A DNA stretch of 64,000 bases from Rudanella sp031411995 (GTDB taxonomy: Bacteria > Bacteroidota > Bacteroidia > Cytophagales > Spirosomataceae), in the NCBI GenBank assembly GCA_031411995.1, contig JANOCD010000047.1, positions 124,001 to 188,000 on the forward strand, given 5' to 3'. The notes under the pieces were generated by a model that saw nothing but the letters and a program-made list of their open reading frames with translations, was not told the DNA's origin and did not search any database. Position numbers and translations under genes: made by a program. Shown piece after piece: positions 59,232 to 64,000 of this stretch (position 1 is its first letter; each line of letters begins with the position of its first letter).

Positions 59232-62021
59232 TCAAAATCTGAAATTATACGTTACCGACGGGATTGGGTTGCCAAATATGGATAATTGATACCCGTTAAT
59301 TCGGCCACTCTCCGACTTGAAATACACGGAATACGCATTGTGTCGGCCCAATAAATTATAAACAGCAATGGTCCAGGAACTGTGGGCCAGCTTTTTGACT
59401 TTGTGGTTGCCCTCGATGTTCATGGCAAAATCGGTGCGGTAATAGTCCGGGATTCGGTACTGATTTCGCTCTGAATAGAGCAGCCGGGGCGCACCGTCGA
59501 GAATGTATTTGCTGACAGGCAGCGTGATTGGTCGCCCGGTGCTGTACGTAAAATTGAGCGACACGCTAAACCGGCGGCTGAGTTTGTAGTTGCCAATCAG
59601 GGTGATGTCGTGCGGTTTGTCGTAGCTGCTGGGGTAATAATTACCCTGATTCACTGCATCGCCGATGCCTGCACTCGTGGTTCGCAGGAGGGTCCGGGAA
59701 TAGGTATAACTGAGCCAGCCGTTTAGTTTGCCGGTCAGTTTTTTCACCAAGAACTCCACCCCGTAGGCCTTTCCTTCGGCGTTGACCACGTCGGTTTCGA
59801 TGTGGTGATTCAGAATCAGCGAGGCACCACCCCGGTAGTCGATCAGGTTGCGCATGGTTTTGTAATACGCTTCCACCGACATTTCGATGGTGTTTTTCTG
59901 GTTATTTTTATACAGACCGAGTGCGTATTGGTCGCCCACCTGCGGTTTGATGTTGGCATCGGCCAGTTTCCAGATGTCGGTAGGCGAGATCACGGTGGTG
60001 TTTGAAATCATCTGGATGTATTGCCGCGTCCGGTTGAAACTGGCTTTCAGGGAAGCTGTCGTTGATAGCACATACCGCATCGAAAACCGGTATTCAGGCC
60101 CGTGGTAGGTGGCAATGGGTTTGTTGGTGCCATAGGCTACCGTGTCCACAATGTTGCCCACCGTTTTGGGCAGTCCAGGTGCATATTGATACACTGTATT
60201 GGGTCCCAGATTCGAATACAGCGAATACCGAATACCCCCGCTGATGGACAGTTTCGGGTTGATGTCGAAGCGGTCGCCGATATAGATCGCACTTTCCAGG
60301 CCCTGTTCGGTGGGGACAATATCGGGCAAAATCAGCGACTGTTCCCCGCGTGGCCCAAACGTGCCGGGCGAAATGCGGTAGTGTGTGGTGCTGATGCCAA
60401 AGTCAAGGGCGTGCTGGTTGTTGGGAAAAAAGTTGAAGTCAGCTTTGGCCTGTGTTTGCCGGATGGCAAAAGACAAATCGAAGGCATTGACCGGGTTTTT
60501 ATCGCTCGACACGTCATATTTATACCCGCTAAAACTACCCGTATAAACGCTGTATAACTTGTTGTTGAACACGTGTTTCCATTTCAGGGTAGCCGTTTGG
60601 TTCTGGTATCGGTAGGCCGTATCGCTGTTGAGTTTGAATCGGTCGCGGCTTTGGTAAAGGGTTAGATAGACCGTATTTTTCTCGCTGGCTTCGTGGGTGA
60701 TGTGCAGGTTAAGATCATAGAACTGGGCCGCACTGTTACGGAACGACGCATTCCTCAACTGCTTCAGCAACCAGTCCGAATAGGTGGAACGCAGCCCAAC
60801 GATGAATGATGTTTTGTCTTTCAGGATTGGCCCTTCCATTGTTAGACGGCCCGTGAGCAGGCCAATTCCCCCTGACCCCACAAACTTCTTTTTGTTGCCA
60901 TCGCGGGTTTGCACATCCAGCACCGACGACAACCGCCCCCCAAAACGCGACGGAATGGCACTTTTATAGAGTTCTGCACTCTTGATCATGTCGGGGTTGA
61001 ACGTCGAGAAAAACCCGAACAGGTGCGACGAGTTATAAATGGTGGCATCGTTATACAGAATCAGGTTCTGGTCGGTGGCTCCCCCCCGCACGTTAAGGCC
61101 CGTCGAACTTTCGCCGACCGTTTTCACACCCGGCAGCGTTTGCACCACCCGCAGCAAATCGGCTTCGCCGAGGGCGGTTGGCACCTGTTTAATGCTCCGA
61201 ATATCGACTCGTTCCTGCCCCATTTGCATCCCCGACACGTTTTTGTCTTTTTCGGCTTCGATCACCACTTCTTTCAGAGCAATCACGTCGTCGGCCATTT
61301 CTATGTCGAACTTGTCGTCGCTATACAGAATAATCTTGCGCCGGGTATCTTTCAGGCCAATGCTTCGCAGTTTCAGTTCGTGCTTTCCGCGTGGCAGCGT
61401 AATCGAATAATAGCCAAACTGATCGGTGGCGGTGCCGATGCGCGGGTTCTCCACATACACGGCAGCCCCTACAATCGGCTCACCCGATGCCGAATTCCGA
61501 ACATAGCCCGCAATGGTTGCCCGGCCCGGTTTGATTGGGTTGGTGCGTTTGCCGATTTCGAACGTTTTAGCTTCCGGCTCGGCGCGTTGTTTTCGGGTAT
61601 CGGTCAGGTAAGCCGCCATCGTGGTGTCCGTTCCCGACCCGTCGGCGGCTCCCCGGCGAAAATACCCAACGGGCAATTCGGTGTTGATGCCCCGCTCCGA
61701 GGTGATATAGACCCGATACTGCCGGTCTATGGCCACCCGATACCGCGTATTATCCAACAATTGTTGCAACACCACCCGCAACGGCTGATTGGCCACGGTC
61801 AATTCCCCCATGCGACGCATTGCCTGAATGCTGTCACCATCGGCAGGGGTATAATAAAACCGATACGGCGTTTGGCCCTCAACGCGCTGCACGAATTGCT
61901 CAAACGTCAGCGTCGAGAAATCACCACTGATCGGCGGCTCCGGCTGTGATTGGCCAAAAACGGTGGTAATCAGACAACTACAAAGAGAAAAGAGAAAAAG
62001 TGTGCGGTATAAAAAGGGCAT
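59232..62021 (-). CDS. TonB-dependent receptor with STN and CarboxypepD_reg domains
   Basis: Outer-membrane receptor of 929 residues. After the signal peptide (ends VFGQSQ) comes an STN domain (about 35-110: LTFEQFVQRVEGQTPYRFYYTP ... YRVYITSE), the part that often signals to an anti-sigma factor. A carboxypeptidase-regulatory-like domain follows (GYVRNSASGEPIVGAAVYVENP, about 172-245). The plug has VVQTLPGVKTVGESSTGLNVRGG-type motifs, and a 22-strand barrel ends in YNFRF with the terminal Phe. No FecI/FecR genes are in view. It pairs with the DUF4249 lipoprotein gene downstream. The substrate is unknown. Confidence 0.94.
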   Translation of the reverse strand: MPFLYRTLFLFSLCSCLITTVFGQSQPEPPISGDFSTLTFEQFVQRVEGQTPYRFYYTPADGDSIQAMRRMGELTVANQPLRVVLQQLLDNTRYRVAIDRQYRVYITSERGINTELPVGYFRRGAADGSGTDTTMAAYLTDTRKQRAEPEAKTFEIGKRTNPIKPGRATIAGYVRNSASGEPIVGAAVYVENPRIGTATDQFGYYSITLPRGKHELKLRSIGLKDTRRKIILYSDDKFDIEMADDVIALKEVVIEAEKDKNVSGMQMGQERVDIRSIKQVPTALGEADLLRVVQTLPGVKTVGESSTGLNVRGGATDQNLILYNDATIYNSSHLFGFFSTFNPDMIKSAELYKSAIPSRFGGRLSSVLDVQTRDGNKKKFVGSGGIGLLTGRLTMEGPILKDKTSFIVGLRSTYSDWLLKQLRNASFRNSAAQFYDLNLHITHEASEKNTVYLTLYQSRDRFKLNSDTAYRYQNQTATLKWKHVFNNKLYSVYTGSFSGYKYDVSSDKNPVNAFDLSFAIRQTQAKADFNFFPNNQHALDFGISTTHYRISPGTFGPRGEQSLILPDIVPTEQGLESAIYIGDRFDINPKLSISGGIRYSLYSNLGPNTVYQYAPGLPKTVGNIVDTVAYGTNKPIATYHGPEYRFSMRYVLSTTASLKASFNRTRQYIQMISNTTVISPTDIWKLADANIKPQVGDQYALGLYKNNQKNTIEMSVEAYYKTMRNLIDYRGGASLILNHHIETDVVNAEGKAYGVEFLVKKLTGKLNGWLSYTYSRTLLRTTSAGIGDAVNQGNYYPSSYDKPHDITLIGNYKLSRRFSVSLNFTYSTGRPITLPVSKYILDGAPRLLYSERNQYRIPDYYRTDFAMNIEGNHKVKKLAHSSWTIAVYNLLGRHNAYSVYFKSESGRINGYQLSIFGNPIPSVTYNFRF

Positions 62022-62040
62022 AGTGGCATCGTTTTTATAT

Positions 62041-62089
62041 GGTGGATTTGTAATCCGCCGTGAATAGAACAGCGGTTTAGAAAACCACC
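62041..62089. repeat. Double-hairpin repeat (GGTGGATT type)
   Basis: GGTGGATT-TGT-AATCCGCC (62041-62059, one G-T pair) is followed by GGTTT-AGAA-AACC (62074-62086). The outer ends GGTGG and CCACC (62085-62089) also pair, so two alternative folds exist. It ends 6 nt before the stop of the minus-strand gene at 62096. The core equals that of the hairpin at 50156-50182. Confidence 0.7.
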
Positions 62090-62095
62090 CTACTA

Positions 62096-62815
62096 CTACA
62101 GCGTTTCATAAAACCGGGTCAGTTTGGTAATGGCTTCTTCACGCTGAAGGTTTTTAAATTTCAGTTGTTGCGTACGCATGTATTTACGAAGAGCCTTCGA
62201 CTGATCGGGAAATAAAGAAAGGAATGTGCCTTTAGTTTTTACTTCGTGGTAAACACCGGCCTTCAGAACAAAGAAACGATCTTTTTGCTCATAATCAGCC
62301 TTAAAAAATCCCTGTGAAATGTCTTCATGCACAATTTTCACCCGGTGCGACAATGCTTTCACTTTGCCATCATGCAATACTTCATAAAAACCCGTTGGAA
62401 TACCTACGGCACTATCACCGACAAGACGGGTGAACTGATAATCGCCGATTGAAAATTGGGAGAGGTGATCGTTTCGCAACCGAACCCGAAACGCACTCTC
62501 CGGCGGTTGAATAGAGAGTTCATCGCGAACAATGTCATAAAGCATCCTCACCTTGTCGTAACGCACCCCATCATACAAAACGGAGCCGGTCTGCAAACTA
62601 TCGACGCGGTAGTAAGGGTGAATTTTTATACGGTGATCGTGGGTGATATACTCGTTGCCTTCATAGACGTGCGCCTGTCGGAAGATTGATGTGTTGTACT
62701 GATCAACAGCTTGGTTAATAGCCAATTGAACAAATGAGCTATCTGATTTAGGCTCCTGTGCGTAGCAGGTTGAAGTTAGGAGCCACGAAAGAAACGAGAG
62801 GATGAAATGGCGCAT
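62096..62815 (-). CDS. Secreted protein of unknown function
   Basis: Exported protein of 239 residues; the ATG at 62815 gives the signal peptide MRHFILSFLSWLLTSTCYAQ. The mature part is rich in charged and aromatic residues, with strands such as NEYITHDHRIKIHPYYRVD, GSVLYDGVRYDKVRMLYDIVRDELSIQ and GKVKALSHRVKIVHEDISQGFFKADYEQKDRFFVLKAG. It ends with a basic helix (ALRKYMRTQQLKFKNLQREEAI). I do not recognise a family. It lies between the receptor gene and the penicillin-binding protein gene on the same strand. Confidence 0.75.
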   Translation of the reverse strand: MRHFILSFLSWLLTSTCYAQEPKSDSSFVQLAINQAVDQYNTSIFRQAHVYEGNEYITHDHRIKIHPYYRVDSLQTGSVLYDGVRYDKVRMLYDIVRDELSIQPPESAFRVRLRNDHLSQFSIGDYQFTRLVGDSAVGIPTGFYEVLHDGKVKALSHRVKIVHEDISQGFFKADYEQKDRFFVLKAGVYHEVKTKGTFLSLFPDQSKALRKYMRTQQLKFKNLQREEAITKLTRFYETL

Positions 62816-62842
62816 AAAATCAGGCATATAGTCCAAAAAGAA

Positions 62843-64000
62843 TCAAAACGACCCTAAATACCCCCGCTCTTTCAAAATAGGAGCAACAACCATGTTCGAC
62901 AACTTCACGGCATCTGCCGACGACTCGCCTAATTCCATACGCACACAGGTGACGGTGTGCGATTTGCCGTTGGGCGTGGGCGCGAAAAACACATACCAGC
63001 CATCGTTTTGTTTCTCGCCCAGCACCATCCGTTCGGGAGTGCCGGTTTTACCCGCCACCTTGCTAATTTCGATTTTGGCCCGTCCGCCGGGATTCGACTG
63101 TTCGATCATAAACTCCTTCAGCAAATCGGCAGCGGGCTGTTGAGTGAGTGTAATTCCCTTGGCCAGCGGCACCGACTTTCCGGCCCGCCTGACCACGTAG
63201 CGCGAAGGCTGCATTACGCCATGATTGGCCACTGCTCCGGCCATGCGAGCAAGACCCGCCGGGGTGGTGCTGAGTTGCCCCTGCCCCCAGGCCAAACCCG
63301 AAAACTCACCCCGATACCGACGGGGATAGCGCAGATCCTGGTATAGTTTCCGGCGCACCACAAACGATGAATCGTGCCAGTGTTGCAGGATGGTGGCACG
63401 GTCGGCGGGGGTGTGCGGATCGGTGAACGAGTAGCCCCCCACGTAGTCGATGTTCATACCGGTGGCGAGGTAGAGATTCGCCATTTCGTTGTCTAAGGCG
63501 TTGTCGTTGGCCAGCCGGATAAAATACACGTTGCTCGACCGGACAATGGCCTGCCGCATGTCCACCCGACCCCCGCAGGGTTCACTTTCGACTTTGCCCC
63601 GCCGGATAATTTCGCCACAACTGACGGGCAAACTTATGTCGGCCGCGTCCATGCCCAACTTGTTCAGAGCTGCCGTTGCTGTCATGATCTTGGCCGTTGA
63701 ACCGGGGGCCGTGGGGTAGGTCATGGCGAGGTCGCGGTCGGTGACGAGGTAGGGCAACAACATTCGTTCGCGGTCGGGCAGCACCATTTCGTCGGGTTTT
63801 TGGAGGTTGGGCAGCGGATGCACCGCCGAAGCCAGCACCTCGCCCGTGGCCGCATCCAGCACCGCGACCGACAAGCGTTTATCGCTGTATTCCGACCCGG
63901 CCAGCGCATTTTGGAGGGCCACCTGCAAGGCCGCATCCACGCTCAAATTCAGGTTTCGGTTCCTGGATCTGTACTCGGCCACCACCCGCCCGTCGATACC
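62843..64000 (-). CDS. Penicillin-binding protein transpeptidase domain (5' end outside window)
   Basis: C-terminal 386 or so residues of a D,D-transpeptidase. The active-site motifs are all visible: SxxK in APGSTAKIMTA, SxN in RSSNVYFIRLAND and KTG in VAGKTGTPERM. The linker into the domain reads LNLSVDAALQVALQNAL, as in class B PBPs and MrdA/FtsI relatives. The frame continues to the window edge (GIDGRVVAEYRS), so the true N-terminus is outside. It ends GERGYLGSF-like, with no PASTA domains. Whether it serves division or elongation cannot be decided from this part. Confidence 0.92.
   Translation of the reverse strand, partial: GIDGRVVAEYRSRNRNLNLSVDAALQVALQNALAGSEYSDKRLSVAVLDAATGEVLASAVHPLPNLQKPDEMVLPDRERMLLPYLVTDRDLAMTYPTAPGSTAKIMTATAALNKLGMDAADISLPVSCGEIIRRGKVESEPCGGRVDMRQAIVRSSNVYFIRLANDNALDNEMANLYLATGMNIDYVGGYSFTDPHTPADRATILQHWHDSSFVVRRKLYQDLRYPRRYRGEFSGLAWGQGQLSTTPAGLARMAGAVANHGVMQPSRYVVRRAGKSVPLAKGITLTQQPAADLLKEFMIEQSNPGGRAKIEISKVAGKTGTPERMVLGEKQNDGWYVFFAPTPNGKSHTVTCVRMELGESSADAVKLSNMVVAPILKERGYLGSF

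Noticed and set aside
1..64000. tRNA, rRNA or known riboswitch genes
   Set aside because: No cloverleaf with TTCGA-type arm, rRNA core sequence or recognisable riboswitch box was found by eye; a covariance search was not possible.

Overview
The window looks like a chromosomal segment of a Gram-negative Bacteroidota, most likely an aerobic member of the Cytophagales (Spirosoma-like; genus is inference). The support is as follows: TonB-dependent receptors with CarboxypepD_reg or STN N-terminal domains, DUF4249 lipoproteins, a MurF-alanine racemase fusion, an RND-TolC fusion pump, a T9SS-type C-terminal domain, the gene group birA / rsfS / ftsH and coaX / barrel protein / lptC, and promoter boxes of the Bacteroidota type TAnnTTTG instead of E. 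coli -10 boxes. Most genes are moderately GC-rich; the small genes between about 34.87 and 38.95 kb are visibly AT-rich.

Layout. 1-8.8 kb (minus): partial TonB receptor, GH16 glucanase, and a heavy-metal efflux pair (adaptor plus a fused RND-TolC protein). 8.9-11.9 kb (plus): a tightly overlapping operon of MarR regulator, DinB-fold protein, YheT-type hydrolase, DUF4442 thioesterase-like protein and a serine esterase. 11.9-14.9 kb: two secreted sulfatases. 15.1-17.5 kb: a membrane protein and two glycosyltransferase-like proteins. 17.5-24.1 kb (minus): M3 peptidase, two tandem paralogous lipoproteins and two tandem paralogous subtilisins, most with their own terminators. 24.1-34.6 kb: MurF-Alr, CorA, a lipoprotein, a DNA glycosylase, a Tat-exported oxidoreductase, L-serine dehydratase, an AI-2E-type transporter and a sterol-desaturase-family enzyme.

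34.6-39.8 kb is the accessory region and the most interesting part. Short AT-rich plus-strand genes (an unknown, an Imm51-like, a YodC/DUF2158, a SUKH/SMI1, another unknown) are each separated by GC-richer intergenic DNA built from two repeat classes. One is a ~120-bp module whose ends carry RYYYAAC ... GTTRRRY cores with paired inner boxes, as in integron attC sites. The other is a ~55-bp degenerate unit with strikingly regular spacing. A GNAT-toxin/antitoxin pair on the opposite strand follows, then a frameshifted 3' scrap of an MlaF-type ABC ATPase. No integrase gene is visible. The best description is an integrase-less cassette array (CALIN-like), or an immunity-gene array that uses similar repeats.

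40-64 kb (mostly minus): cellobiose-2-epimerase-like enzyme, two large related secreted proteins, BirA, RsfS, FtsH, a lipoprotein, an LpxH-type hydrolase, LptC, a barrel protein, CoaX, an FHA protein, an MG2-like protein, a DUF4249/TonB receptor pair, a secreted hypothetical and a partial penicillin-binding protein. Several short repeat families (7-8-bp tandem repeats and hairpin elements) are scattered through the window. They repeatedly abut stop codons, and two lie in frame inside genes.
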